Positions 10,398 through 21,233 of a stretch of DNA of 64,000 nt are shown piece by piece. The notes under the pieces are model-generated. The model worked only from the letters and a program-made list of their open reading frames with translations, ran no database searches and was not told where the DNA came from. A program made the translations under genes and the position numbers. Every line of letters starts with the position of its first letter. The stretch's first letter is position 1. The stretch spans positions 1-64,000 of the forward strand of contig JAGGNK010006113.1 in the NCBI GenBank assembly GCA_017590115.1. Reading direction: 5' to 3'. This DNA comes from Montifringilla adamsi. Lineage: Eukaryota; Chordata; Aves; Passeriformes; Passeridae.

Positions 10398-10650
10398 GTG
10401 GAGTAACCCACAGCTGGACCATCCTGGTATTGGCAGGGCATTGGTCAGCTGTGTGTATTGTGCATTACTGGTTGCTCATGTTTTATTTCTCTTTCTCTCT
10501 CTCTCTTTCATGACTTATCATTATTATTATTATTATTATTATTACCTCCAGTATTATTTGCTTCAGTTATTAAACTGTTCTTATCTCAACCCACAAGTTT
10601 TTGCTTTTCCCTGATTCCCCTCTGCACCTCCTTTATCTCTTGACCTGGGT
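10398..10650 (+). mobile_element. Avian ERV (ERVL-like) LTR fragment
   Basis: 'tattaaactgttcttatctc' followed by 'aacccacaagtttttgcttt' at 10568-10606 is a hallmark of a common avian LTR. It is preceded by an (ATT)n run and by 'gggcattggtcagctg', as in that family. The 3' terminal part with 'ctggggttaaaccac' is missing, so no target-site duplication can be shown. No internal retroviral genes are present. Confidence 0.6.
10520..10545. repeat. (ATT)n microsatellite inside the LTR fragment
   Basis: About eight ATT units, at the place where this LTR family normally carries an ATT-rich run. Confidence 0.85.
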
Positions 10651-11937
10651 TTCCCTAACAGCCACATGTTTCAGGCTGGGATTGAAATGAGCTGGAAATT
10701 TGGGGTCACCAATACTTGCCATCTGTCTCCTAACCTTTGCTACTTCTTTTGCTTCCACAATTCACCTTCCCAACCATTCTCCATCCAGACCATTTCCAGA
10801 ATTTCCATCACAGTCTCTATGACAAGTCTGCAAGTAATTTTCCTTTCCCGTTGTCCAATTTGTCCAATCACAGACACAGGAGGGGATGAAGAAAGTGGTT
10901 CATGAATTTTTCCTTTCTAAGTTGCTTTAAGTCTTTTCTGAGGTGAGACATCAACCAGAAGTGACATGAAGACCCCAATTTCTATTTCTTCTTTCTCAAA
11001 TCAGCTTCTCCCTTCTGGATGAGAATGGGCAGCCTTGCTGAGGGCATTGTACCCAATCTTGGCTTGGGCGGGACTGCTGGGGAGAAGAGAGAGAAAACAC
11101 CCAGGTGTTTCCCTAAATTACCTCCTCCTGGAGTGTCAGCCTGAGTTTTCTATCCTGCAGAGAGCTGACTTCCCCAATCCCCATCCTGGAAGCACAGGCT
11201 GTGTTCAAGCTGCTGCCCTAACTTTGGGAAAAGCTTCATCTTTAAATCAAGGATTAGGATTGTGAGGCTTGAGGTTGGGATTAAACTCTAGCACAGAGGT
11301 GCAAAACTTCAGCATCGTATTTAAAGGCAAGATGTGGTAAAAAGGGGCAAGAATTCCAGAGGGAGATGGTTCATGCTAAAACTAAAGAAAGCAAGTAAAA
11401 CATGAAGAGAAAAATAGGAAACAGAGTCTGATAGCGGGGTGTGGGGGAATTAACAGGGGGGAAAAAAAGGAAGGAATTTTAAAATAACCCCCAGAAAACC
11501 AGACACAATAAACAAAGCCCCTGGCACCTGCACTGTTGCTCTGAGCTGGCATCAAAATATCTTTCCCTTTTCTTAGGCTGGGACAGCTCCATGCTGGTCT
11601 GCTGGGACAGAGCAGTGTTTGAGTCACTGGTGCCTGCTGGTTGATGTTTCCAGCCTGCCTGGATGGATTTGTCCAGGAGGAAAACAGATCTGGTGGTGCT
11701 GCTGCCTCAGAGTGTCCTGGACTATAAAACCCTGAGAGTTTCACAGAGGGAAAACACACCTGTCCCAAAGAGGGAAAGATGTTTTTGTGCAGTTGTTAGC
11801 AGAGATAATGGAGTTTTAGGCTGTATTTGAAGGGGCAAAGAGATTAAACCAGGCTCACTGAACCCTGCCAGGAACCCAGCCCCACCACCACGTTCAGCAT
11901 GTGCTCAAATGCCACATCCACAAAATTTTTATTTTTA
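10651..11937. other. Unique sequence, no gene seen
   Basis: No repeat recognised. A TATAAAA word lies at 11722-11728 ('ctggactataaaaccctg'), but no initiator, downstream ORF or transcript structure supports calling a promoter. Confidence 0.5.
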
Positions 11938-12030
11938 AAACCAGGGATGGCTGCCCCCCCCTCTTCCCTGGGGTGTCCATTCCAAAGCCTAACACCTTTG
12001 GTGAAGAAATTTTTCCTAATATCTCAACTT
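11938..12030 (-). mobile_element. CR1: CR1 LINE fragment
   Basis: 'cctggggtgtccattccaaa' then 'ggtgaagaaatttttcctaa' are the reversed CR1 blocks. Both ends are degraded. Confidence 0.75.
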
Positions 12031-13047
12031 AGCAACCAGAGGAAGAGCCTGGGAGGAAACGGAGGTCTGGATGCAGTTTCTCACAGGCCTTATAACAGTA
12101 TAAATAAATTCTTTATTTTTATTAGAGTTATCCACATTTTTCACCAAGAATGAGTGCAAAGATTTTGTTCTGTTTTTCAAAAGATTTTTTTCCTCTCAGG
12201 CTGCAGGAGTGACCTCACTCTGCTTCTGTCATTTTGCTGAGATGCACTGCAGTCCCTTCAGCTTTTCAGTGAATGGATCCACACCTGTTTGCACAGCCAC
12301 ACCTTCAAAAAGTTTTAAATTTCCAAAAGGAGGGGCAGGAGATAGCACCACCTGGGCTGGTTGATGTGAAAAGTGCTGTGCCACTGCTGTCACCCACAGA
12401 CAGCCATCCTTCACTGGGCTCTGACTCTGTGAATTACTGCTGAAGCTCTGGCATCATACCCCTGCTCTCTCTTTTTCCCTCTCAGGCTCGAATAAATTGT
12501 GAATTATTTGGGTTTTTTCACCCACTTCTCCTTGCTTATCTGTGAAACTGCTCAGCAACAAAAATCTTGGGCACGCATGCAAAGTGAATTGTGCTTTTCA
12601 AAGAAATAGAGTGATAAGGTAAAAGCAGGGAAAAGCAAATTCTGAACAGTTGGGGTTTTTTGTGGTTTATAAGCAAAAATAATGTGCAAACTCAATTTTC
12701 TGATACCCAGGCAGTATCAGACTATTCATGTGCTGCCAGTGAACAATAAAAGGAGGAAAGATGGTGAGGTGGCTTGAACCCAAACACAATGGATTTCTCT
12801 AGGCTTCAGGGCTAATCAGGGTACTGTTTGAGACACCAGAAAAGATTCCTGACTGCATTCCCTGAACACAAAGCCACAAAACATCCCATGGCTTCTGCCT
12901 TGTGCAATCAGCCACAGCCCAGGGTTAAGCAAAAGAGAGATAAACCAGAGAGGAGGGTGGGAGGAGGGAGGTGCTGGTGTGTTCAGGGGATGGTTCTGAT
13001 CTTCTCCCGGTGGTGGAATGGATTCAGGATGGCCTGGGGACAGTTTC
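12031..13047. other. Unique sequence, no gene seen
   Basis: No coding or repeat signature recognised. Confidence 0.55.
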
Positions 13048-13236
13048 ATCAGGAACAGGCTGCCCAGGGAAGTGGTGGAGTCACTGTCCCTGGGAGTGTT
13101 CAGACAGTGAGCTGATGTGGCATTTCCTGATGTGGTTTATTGGGCGTGGTGATGTTTGGTTGAAGGCTGGACTTGATGACCTTGGAGGTCTTTCCCAGCT
13201 TTAATGACTCAATGATTCCATGGTTTTGTGACCTGC
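13048..13236 (+). mobile_element. CR1: CR1 LINE 3' end
   Basis: 'aggaacaggctgcccaggga', 'gtggtggagtcactgtccct' and 'cttgatgaccttggaggtct', then the tail 'actcaatgattccatgg'. Confidence 0.9.
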
Positions 13237-13919
13237 CAGCAGTCAATTCTTGGCTGCCATTCCCCTCCAGAGACTGCTCCGTCCCTGTTCTCCTGGCAAT
13301 TCAGCCCTGCACAAGTATCCCACTGCCAGTGTGTTATTTGTTCATTTAGCACTGCCTGTCTAGCTCCTTTCATTCTTCCTTGCCCATTCCCACTGTATCT
13401 CTTCCCCTTGTTTGTCCTCAGCAGCTTTTGTTTGAATTAAATCTCTTTTATTTGCTCTCTGGGGGAGGGAGGCTTTTCAAGCTCCGTTTGCCTCAGAGCA
13501 GAGGCATAACAAGATGGGATGTGCTCAGCCAGTGGCATTTCATCCATCAGCACTATTAACTCAGGAGCAGAGTCCTTTCATTTTAATTCTTTCCATGTTT
13601 CCTCCGCGTCACTTAACCAATTCTTCACTTTTCCCTACATCACTAACTCAATTTTTTACATATTACCCCCCATCTCCCACCAATACTTTGCAAGCTCTAT
13701 AAAAGATATTTATATTCTAATTATTGCTTTGGCCCCTGGTATAACTTTTAAGGAGATTAAACCTCAAACATATTTTACATAGTGCTGCTCCCTGCTAGCA
13801 AAGGTTTGTAGGAAACATCATTGGAAGCTTTGCTTAATCCCAAATGCTGCAGCATTTTACATGGACACAGCTGGGAATTTATCTTCAGCTTGGCCTGCAC
13901 CTCGACCCATGAGACACAT
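13237..13919. other. Unique sequence, no gene seen
   Basis: T/C-rich in part (13330-13440). Otherwise nothing recognised. Confidence 0.5.
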
Positions 13920-14150
13920 GCAAGGGGAAATGGCCTCAAGCTGTGCCAGGGGAGGTTCAGGCTGGATATTGGGAAAATTCCTGCACTGGAAAAGTGGTTG
14001 AGTATTGGAGTAGACTGGCCAGGGAAGCGGTGGAGCCAACACCTCTGGAAGTTAAAAGACCACGCCACAATGTGGTTTAATGAGCACAGTGGTCAAAGGC
14101 TGGACTTGATGATCCTGGAGGTCTTTGCCAACCTTAATGATTCCATCAAT
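13920..14150 (+). mobile_element. CR1: CR1 LINE 3' end
   Basis: 'gaaatggcctcaagctgtgc', 'caggggaggttcaggctgga' and 'gcggtggagccaac', then 'cttgatgatcctggaggtct' and 'aatgattccatcaatcc' as the tail. Confidence 0.9.
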
Positions 14151-14956
14151 CCACTGTCACAAAAAGCCAAGACCTCCTGGTGAGGTTTTCTGGAAAAGCT
14201 TTGGAGGTGAGAAGAGAACAACTGCACCATCCACTGAAAACCTGTGATCTTGTATGTCTTTCCCACCCTTAATATTCTCTGTGAAATAGTATTTTTAGCA
14301 GGATGACAATCCTAAAAATCCTTTCCTTATTCCTCTCCCTTTCCACTAGAGGGCTGGAAAAGCAAAGCTTATGCAAAGTGCAGTAACACACACACAGAAA
14401 CTCATTTATTCCTTGTGCTTCTGCGGTTATGCAAACTAATTCTTTTTGAATTAAAGAAAAAAAAAAAAGAACTATTTTAGGTATTTCCTTATTTCATCTC
14501 TTAAAATGTCAGCCAGAAACCTTTGCTGTGTGAGTTCGGGATGGCACCACAGGCAGAATTTATATGAAATAAAGCAGAAGCTTTATTTCACGTTGGAAAA
14601 AAACCAACATTTGTGTGACTTGGAGTCTCCTGGGCCACAAACAAGGTGACATCTTTCTTATTTTAGACACATCTCTCATTCCTGTCCATCCATGCAGCCA
14701 TCCATGTCCTCTGATGCTTTTATTCTATCAACTTACCTATTAATTTCCCTAATTATTTAAACAAAATTAGTTCCTGCCATCTGGTTGTCTGCCTGCTCAT
14801 TCCACTGGGATTTGACTCCAAAGCTGGTGTGGCTGTTGTTCTCCTACTGAGATTTCTGCCTAAGAAACAGCTCAGGGGTATGTTTGAAGTAATTTTCCTT
14901 TAAGGAATGCTGCAGATAAACAATTCCTCTTCCTGTCGGGCCATGACCTCCTCTTT
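14151..14956. other. Unique AT-rich sequence, no gene seen
   Basis: Contains an A-run at 14456-14469 and otherwise nothing recognised. Confidence 0.5.
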
Positions 14957-15046
14957 GGATGTAAATGATAAAATTTTTGGATGTAAATGATAAAATTTTT
15001 GGATATAAATTATAAAATTATCTACGGATGTAAATGATAAAAAAAT
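14957..15046. repeat. 22-25 bp minisatellite, about 4 copies
   Basis: Units begin GGATGTAAATGATAAAA. Copies at 14957-14978 and 14979-15000 are identical 22-mers. A diverged copy lies at 15001-15025 and a fourth starts at 15026. Confidence 0.9.
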
Positions 15047-15125
15047 AAAAATATGTAAACATTTTGCTGCAAGCTGGTGTCTAAGGCTAAATTTGACAGA
15101 TTTAGCTGTTTATCTGATACCACAC

Positions 15126-15345
15126 TTAAATTGGATATTGGGAAGGAATTCTTCCCTGTGAGGGTGGTGAGGCCCTGGCAGAGGTTGTGCAGGCATCCTG
15201 TGGATGCCCCAGCCCTGGAAGTGTCCAAGGCCAGGTTGGACAGGGCTTGGAGCAACCTGGGATAGTGGAAGGTGTCCCTGCCCATGGCAGGGGTGGAGCA
15301 AGATGTTCCTTAGAGTCCAACACAAACCATTCCATGATTCCATTA
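15126..15345 (+). mobile_element. CR1: CR1 LINE 3' end
   Basis: 'ttggatattgggaaggaatt', 'gtgagggtggtgaggccctg', 'ggaagtgtccaaggccaggt', 'cctgcccatggcaggggtgg' and the tail 'aaccattccatgattcc'. This is the subfamily with the 'ccctgcccatggcagggg' block. Confidence 0.92.
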
Positions 15346-15966
15346 ATTTTGAGGGCTTCTGGAGACTCAGTCATTCAGAACTACTCACAGACTCAATCTC
15401 TGCAAGGCCCAAGGAAGGCAGAGAGTTCTCATCCCACATTTCCTAATTTTCAGGGTAAAAAGAACATCTTTACAAGGGCCACTCTCTTCAGGGTGCACTG
15501 ACACAAACCCTGCTTACCAGCAAGAAATAAAAAAGCCTCACTAATGAATTGCTGCTTTCTGATTCCTCCTCCCTCAAGCCTCCTGGTTAATGATGAGATG
15601 AACTCTTGCTGTTGTATTACCCTGGTATTTAGAGCACGCCGAAATTGGCACAATGTGCAAAATGGGAGAATTAAACACGGAGAAGGCAACGAGTAATGGC
15701 TGGGCAAGGAGGGGAGATCAGTCTTTGCTGACAGCAGAGACTGGCTGAACTTTTTCCTCTCTTTGTGATGTGCAGCTTGGCAGAGCTGGCTGGGCTTCAG
15801 CAGAAATGCTGCCACAGTGAGAGAAAAGGGCAGAGAAGGAGGGGATGCCGTTTACACCAAAAAAACACAAAGTTGTTACTGAATAAATCTAAACAAGCAC
15901 TAAATATTCCTATTTAGGAATCACATGGTTCAGACTGAGGTAGAAGAAATGCAGATCGTATTTTTT
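15346..15966. other. Unique sequence, no gene seen
   Basis: No repeat recognised. The 121-codon minus-strand frame (15450-15815) has no recognisable domain. Confidence 0.5.
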
Positions 15967-16060
15967 TTCATAGAATCATGAAATAATTTGGGTTGGAAGG
16001 AGCCTTCAGGATAATTTATTACCAACCCCCTGCCATGGGCCTGGATAAGAGCAGGCTTCT
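15967..16060 (-). mobile_element. CR1: CR1 LINE 3' end scrap
   Basis: 'ttcatagaatcatgaaataa', 'tttgggttggaaggagcctt' and 'ccaaccccctgccatgggcc', in reversed CR1 order, then lost. Confidence 0.85.
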
Positions 16061-16224
16061 CTTCCAAGCAATTAGTTATACAAACAGGAAGAAAGTAGCA
16101 GAGAAAAAGTTTAACAACAGCAAATAATATTTTTTTAAAAAAGCCTTCTGAAGCTTTTGAAACGTTCTGATTTGCACAGAGGGTAACTCATGGTGTCCCT
16201 GTAGGTGATACCTTCTCACTTACC

Positions 16225-16560
16225 ATGGAAATTGGGTTTGCATGGCAAATTTTTGGTAGTGAATGGCTTCAAGGATGGTTTATGTGAGAAGCTGCCAGAA
16301 GTTTCCCAGTGTCCAATAGGGACAGTGATTGCTGGCTCCAGGATGGATTTGCAGCTGGCTAAGGTCAAGTTCATCAGGAATAGTGGGAACACCACCTCTG
16401 GGATAACAAATTTTAAGAGGGAAAAAAATTACCTGTGCTAGCTAAGAGAAGAACAGGAGAAACAGCCCTGCAGACACCAAGGGGTGAAGAAGGAGGGAGG
16501 GAGCTGCTCCAGGCACCAGAGCAGAGATTTCTGCAGTCCTTGGTAAGGAACTTTCTGCTC
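16225..16560 (+). mobile_element. Diverged avian ERV LTR-like repeat
   Basis: Several blocks match a widespread passerine LTR-like repeat as I remember it. They are 'gtttgcatggcaaatttttg', 'gtgagaagctgccagaag', 'ctggctccaggatggatttg', 'ctctgggataacaaatttta', 'ccctgcagacaccaagg' and 'gctgctccaggcaccagagc'. The ends are not defined and no TSD was found. Confidence 0.55.
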
Positions 16561-17039
16561 TTTAACACTTTTCAGTCCATTTTTTCAATCCATCACATCT
16601 TCCTGTTGGTCCCTGGGAAAACATAAGAAAAATCTTGTAGGTCAAGTTAAGGGACATGAGGAGATCACCCAGGAATCCCATCACGGGCAAAACAGGCCCA
16701 ACTTGGAGAAATTAATTTTATTACCAATCAAAATCAGATTAAGAACCTTTCGTCCACGTCTCCTTTCTTCAGGAAAGGAGGAAGAAAGAAAGGAAGGAAG
16801 GAAATAAACATTCCATACTTCCTTGCAAACTTCTCTGCCTTGTCTCTATCTCCCCTAGGCTGTGGAGCATCAGGCTGATGTAGAAATCCATTGGCATCTC
16901 CATCCTTGGTTTCCATCTTCAGCTACTCTGCTTTCAGTTCCTCTGCTTCTCCTGATTGAGATGTCACTGAAGCTCCTGCCAAGAGAAATAAAGATCAGCA
17001 GAGACTGACTTGTTCATCAAATCCTGCCCTCTGAAATTT
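16561..17039. other. Unique sequence with a short GGAA-rich patch
   Basis: Contains a (GGAA)n-like purine patch at 16774-16802. No gene recognised. Confidence 0.5.
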
Positions 17040-17225
17040 CCAAGTAGATTGGACAGCAGGAAGAAATTCTTTGCTGTGAGGGTGAAAAATTTGTCCAGAG
17101 AATCTGTGGATGCCCCCTGGAAGTATTCAAGGCCAGACTGGGGTTTGGAGAAAGTTGTTCAGTGGAAGATGATCCTGACCATGGCAGGGGGTTGGAACTG
17201 GATGGTCTTGAATTACCAGAGAAGT
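17040..17225 (+). mobile_element. CR1: CR1 LINE 3' end
   Basis: 'gattggacagcaggaagaaa', 'tgctgtgagggtg', 'ctgtggatgccccctggaag' and 'ctgaccatggcagggggttg'. The tail is lost. Confidence 0.85.
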
Positions 17226-17479
17226 ATTTAGATGGGTTTAGCGTAATAATGTGTTATCTCTAATATATTCCAGCACTGCTGTTGCCTTCAGCTCCTTATT
17301 CCACTTGGTTCTAGCTTCCTCCCTTCTCTGATGACTTCTGTTCAACCTTCATTTTGCTCTCCTTGCCTCCCTGTCCTTGCTTCAGTGGAAATGCAATTCA
17401 CTGTCCCATTAAATTTAACAAAATTTGATGCAACTTAATTCCGGCCTGTTTTCAGTGGTTTTTCATTCAACACGCCCTA
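17226..17479. other. Unique sequence, no gene seen
   Basis: C/T-rich in part. Nothing recognised. Confidence 0.5.
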
Positions 17480-17720
17480 ATTCAATCTATTTCGACTAAC
17501 TGCAACACACTTAAATGCAATTCCAGGAATTCCATTAAAAATAATTTGCTGCAGAGGAAATAAATAGTATTTGCTCCAAACAACCACCAATCGATGGGAT
17601 GTGATTTGCTTAAATGCAATTGCATCCAACAGAAGGAAACTAAATCAAAGCTATGCAGTGTGTTGCAATTAAAATTCATCCCTGAGAATCAGGTCAAAGT
17701 TTAATTACTGCCAGAGAGGT
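17480..17720. promoter_or_regulatory. Candidate conserved non-coding (enhancer-like) element
   Basis: A repeat-free AT-rich block with two exact copies of CTTAAATGCAATT (17510-17522 and 17609-17621, 99 bp apart). Both contain ATGCAAT, an octamer-like (POU/CEBP-like) word. Other motifs are AATCGAT, TTAATTA and GATTTGC. This is suggestive of clustered transcription-factor sites. No conservation evidence is available. Confidence 0.3.
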
Positions 17721-18175
17721 TTCATTTAGCTTTCTTGAATATATTTATGCCTGGGACAAATTAGTAGCCTTTGATATCTTTGTGTATAACACTGCCATTG
17801 ATGGAACATTTTTGCTGTGATTTTACACACATTGACCCACGAAGTTCCTTCCAGCTCCACTTTCCTCTGTTTTGTGATGCTTTTTGTCCCAACAGCCTGC
17901 AGTTGTTTCCCTGAGCTGCTGTGGGATGAAATCCTGTGATCCCAAATGCTCAGGTCCGTGAAGAGCACAGGCACTTCCTGTTCTGCTGCCAAACATTCAG
18001 AGTCACCTCTCTCTGCTACCTCGTCGTGAAGAGCAGTGACCAGGATTAAAGGGAAGCTGTTTGAGCATTTTGGAAATGAATCTGGCTTGGTAGTCAGTAG
18101 CTCGTCCTGCCTCAGAAACTTCCAGAAAAAATGCTTTTCCCTGTTCATGTGACTTCATTTATAGAACCCAAACTT
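17721..18175. other. Unique sequence, no gene seen
   Basis: The 140-codon minus-strand frame 17726-18148 has no recognisable motif and is treated as chance. Confidence 0.5.
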
Positions 18176-18180
18176 GTGCC
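18176..18180. repeat. 5-bp target-site duplication GTGCC (left)
   Basis: Identical to GTGCC at 18872-18876, exactly flanking a TG...CA bounded LTR. Confidence 0.75.
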
Positions 18181-18871
18181 TGTCTTGGCTTGAAAAGACA
18201 GGTGTCTGCTAAGGAAGGCAGGAGCCTCCCAGTGAAATGGAAAATGCAAACCTGCTCCCTCTGAATTATTATCATTTTGAAATTAAGGCAAAGATATGGG
18301 AGTAGGAAATAACAGTTCTTTACTAGGAAAATTAAAAATAAAAATACAATAGTGAAAAAAACCAAACCCACTGACAGAACAGGACCTTACACCCTGTGGG
18401 TCAGGGTGGTGGCACAGTCATATTAAATGTTGTCTGCAGCCCTCCTGCAGTGCCAGCTGTGGTTCTGTTGGAGCAGGGATCCTGCACAAGGGTGGAGTTT
18501 TCCTCTGAAGGTCCAGGGGTGGTGTAGACAGATCTGGTCTTCCTCTGGGAATCCGGTGTGAAAGAAAGCTGCTCCTCTGGGAATCCAGTGGGAAAAGGCT
18601 GCTGTGGTTTTCCAAGTGTCAGATTATATCCAGGTAGGAATGTTTGGCTCCTCCCCCTGGGCGGAGCATCTCCCAGAGGGATGATGTAATTTTATCAGCC
18701 GCGCAGTGACACTCACTGGCCCATTAACAGCAGAGATCTCCTGGAGAGGGGATTGGTTGTGGAAGAGATAAAGAAAAACTGCCCAATGAACAGAAGGTAA
18801 CTGCCCCAGCTCTAACAGATGGGAATAGAACACACACCCCCAGCCACATCTTGCATTCCCAACCTAAGCCA
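18181..18871 (-). mobile_element. Solo LTR of an avian endogenous retrovirus (ERVL-like)
   Basis: A 691-bp element bounded by TG and CA and flanked by a perfect 5-bp duplication, as expected for a solo LTR left by recombination of a provirus. A 5-bp TSD fits ERVL-type integrases in birds. On the minus strand it contains 'gggtgtgtgttctattccca', 'ttcattgggcagtttttctt', 'gatgctccgcccagggggag', a TATA-like 'ggatataatctgac' (near 18630) and an AGTAAA near 18325. I recognise these from a common passerine LTR. There are no retroviral genes nearby. Confidence 0.85.
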
Positions 18872-18876
18872 GTGCC
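18872..18876. repeat. 5-bp target-site duplication GTGCC (right)
   Basis: Right-hand partner of 18176-18180. Confidence 0.75.
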
Positions 18877-20747
18877 TTTGCCTGCGAGGGAAGATAACAG
18901 GTCTGGTGTCCACTTCCACCACTTGTAGTCCCAGCTGGAGCAGCTCCAGAGGGTTTGCCTAGAATTTGTTCATCAGAAGATTTTGGAAAAGGGCGCATCT
19001 CCTTTGGATGACACGGGAGTTTCCTTGTGAATGATTTGTCTTAAATTAGATGCAGAAAATAACCCTAGAATAACTGGATTTCTTTCCTCTGTCTCAGAGG
19101 ACTGGTTGAGATTTAAGTTGCAGAAAACTAAGTGCATTTGAAAGAATATTTTTCTTTTTGCTCCCATTCACTGTTTGATGAAAGGTGAAGGGTCTTTACC
19201 TCCCAAAATTTATATCAATTGTATTATTTTCTTCTCTAACTGGACCAGACCTTGAAAACTTAATTCAGAAACACAATAAAAGCCTGAAAGAAACATTACA
19301 TCCTTATAATCTGTACAATTTTTGTGATTAATATAAAATGAAATGGGAACATCTGAATGAACCAAAGGAAAAAAATTCCATCTGAAATTCTTCCTTTAAA
19401 ATTCATTAAAATCATTGCAAATAAAACAGTCCTGGAAAGCATTTCAGTGTTATCTTGACCAGAGACAAAAGTGAATTCAGCTCTGTTTTAGTGGGAGATG
19501 GGTTTTGTCATGACTCTCAAGGAAAAGAAAATCACAAATCTTCTCCATAGTTTGTCCCCTTTACTTTTCCTTCCTTCATGCAGTGATTTGTTCACTTTCA
19601 ACAAATTCAAGAGATTGACAACTTTCAAAGCAAGGACTTGGCTTAGACCCCACAGAATATCTTTGAGGAAAAGGAGAAAAAAAAAAAGCCTTTGAAGCTT
19701 CGTTATGCTTTTGCAGAATTCTGGAATCTTTTTTGCATTGCAAGATTTTAATTGGGGCTTCAGCTCAACACACCCAAATTAAACACTGGGAAGGGGAAAA
19801 AAAAAAAAAAAGTAAAGAGCCCCAGCTTTCCAGACTTCCTGGGTAAATTGAAGCTGTAAAAAGCAACTCTGGGTCAGACCACACTCATTAGTTTTGCAAA
19901 TTAGTGAGCTCAGCATTACACCAGCCCCAACAAAATAAGGTTAAAATGTGTTGGTTTAATTAGATTCTTTTGTGCTATTTTTCATGGAAAGTATCAAACT
20001 ATTAACAAAATCAGATAAACTCAAATTTCCCCCAACCAAATTGCACAAATTAGCAAGGTTTTGAAGGTCTCTGTAAAATCGCTGAGCACCATAGGGATGT
20101 GAAGGTGGGGAGAAATGTTCTCCCACTTTCTGGGATCAGATCAAGTTTGTGAATCACATTAATTTCTCCTCAGGCCAGAATCTCACATTTCTGGTGGTTT
20201 GACAGTCATTATCATTTTCTGTTAGATTTGTCTCCCTATAATGAGCTGTGCTGTTTTGAGGGAGATGTGGTAGGTACAAGAATGATTAATATGGTGAAAA
20301 GGCAGATTTACACTCCTTTATTTCCTTCTGGTTGGCCTCAGGTCTACTTGGGCTAGATTCCTGTTGTGCAAAATTCTGTAAAAACACGGGACCAGAAGTG
20401 AGGTCCAACCACAGAGCTGAAAGAAGGATAGGTTGGGAAAATTGAACTGTATCAGGAATTTCAGCCTGGTTGGGTGAGAAATTCCCTTTGATTCAGGGAT
20501 TTGTAGAGTTTCCCTACTCATCCAGGTCATTGAAGTGACCTGGATGGGCATAGAGTTAAAAAATAGTTAAATTCACTTTCTTGATTCTGTGATGCTGTGA
20601 TGGGAGATGGGTGGTTTAGAGCCCATTCTGCATCAGGGAGAGAAAAAATTGACACTGAATAATCTACTCCCCCTTTCCAGCTGCTGCCACCCCTGTCAGA
20701 ATAGACAGTCCTAAATGCCCTGTGCCAAAATGCAGGAAATCATGGAT
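18877..20747. other. Unique AT-rich sequence with a strong hairpin at 20519
   Basis: No gene or dispersed repeat recognised. It contains A-runs at 19678-19687 and 19797-19811 and the inverted repeat listed separately. Confidence 0.5.
20519..20546. repeat. 11-bp inverted repeat containing AGGTCA/TGACCT half-sites
   Basis: CATCCAGGTCA and TGACCTGGATG are perfect reverse complements separated by TTGAAG. The stem can extend by one G-T wobble and one C-G pair. The arms carry AGGTCA (20524-20529) and TGACCT (20536-20541), nuclear-receptor-like half-sites spaced by six bases. Confidence 0.8.
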
Positions 20748-20870
20748 TCATAGAATCATGGAATCACAGTGTGGTTTAGGTTAAAAGGGACTTTAAAGAT
20801 GATCCAGTTCCAATCCCTCTTCTGTGGGCAGGGACACCTTCCACTAGAGCAGATTATTCCTGATTTTATG
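20748..20870 (-). mobile_element. CR1: CR1 LINE 3' end
   Basis: 'tcatagaatcatggaatcac', 'tggtttaggttaaaagggac' and 'cagggacaccttccactaga', truncated after about 120 bp. Confidence 0.9.
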
Positions 20871-21204
20871 AGGTTCCACCTTCACTCATGGGCTATGAAG
20901 GTCCCATGGTAACTTTTCCAAAATCCATCTCAGCATTTCCCTTTAATCTCACCCTTTATCATGTAGCCTTACACAACAGCCAGGATTGTGTATTTCTCAT
21001 TTCAACCCCTCTTAGATCAGAGCCACAAGGCTCAGACCCACAAAAGTATTTACAAGACAAAGGATTTTAAAAGGGATTTAGCTCCTTAAACAGGAATAAA
21101 TATGCAAATACTTCTCTGGATTTCTGAGACTCAGATATGGCAGCACAAAGTGATTTATGAAGACAACAGAGGCTGGTTAATCAAGGAGACAGCTGCTCCT
21201 TTGC
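20871..21204. other. Unique sequence, no gene seen
   Basis: Nothing recognised. Confidence 0.5.
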
Positions 21205-21233
21205 TTTTTTTTTTTTTTTTTTTTTTTTTTTTT
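21205..21233. repeat. Pure T homopolymer, 29 bp
   Basis: Uninterrupted T-run, without a recognisable retrogene on its complement. Confidence 0.95.

Noticed and set aside
11722..11728. TATAAAA as a promoter
   Set aside because: No downstream ORF, initiator or CpG context. Frequent by chance in AT-rich DNA.
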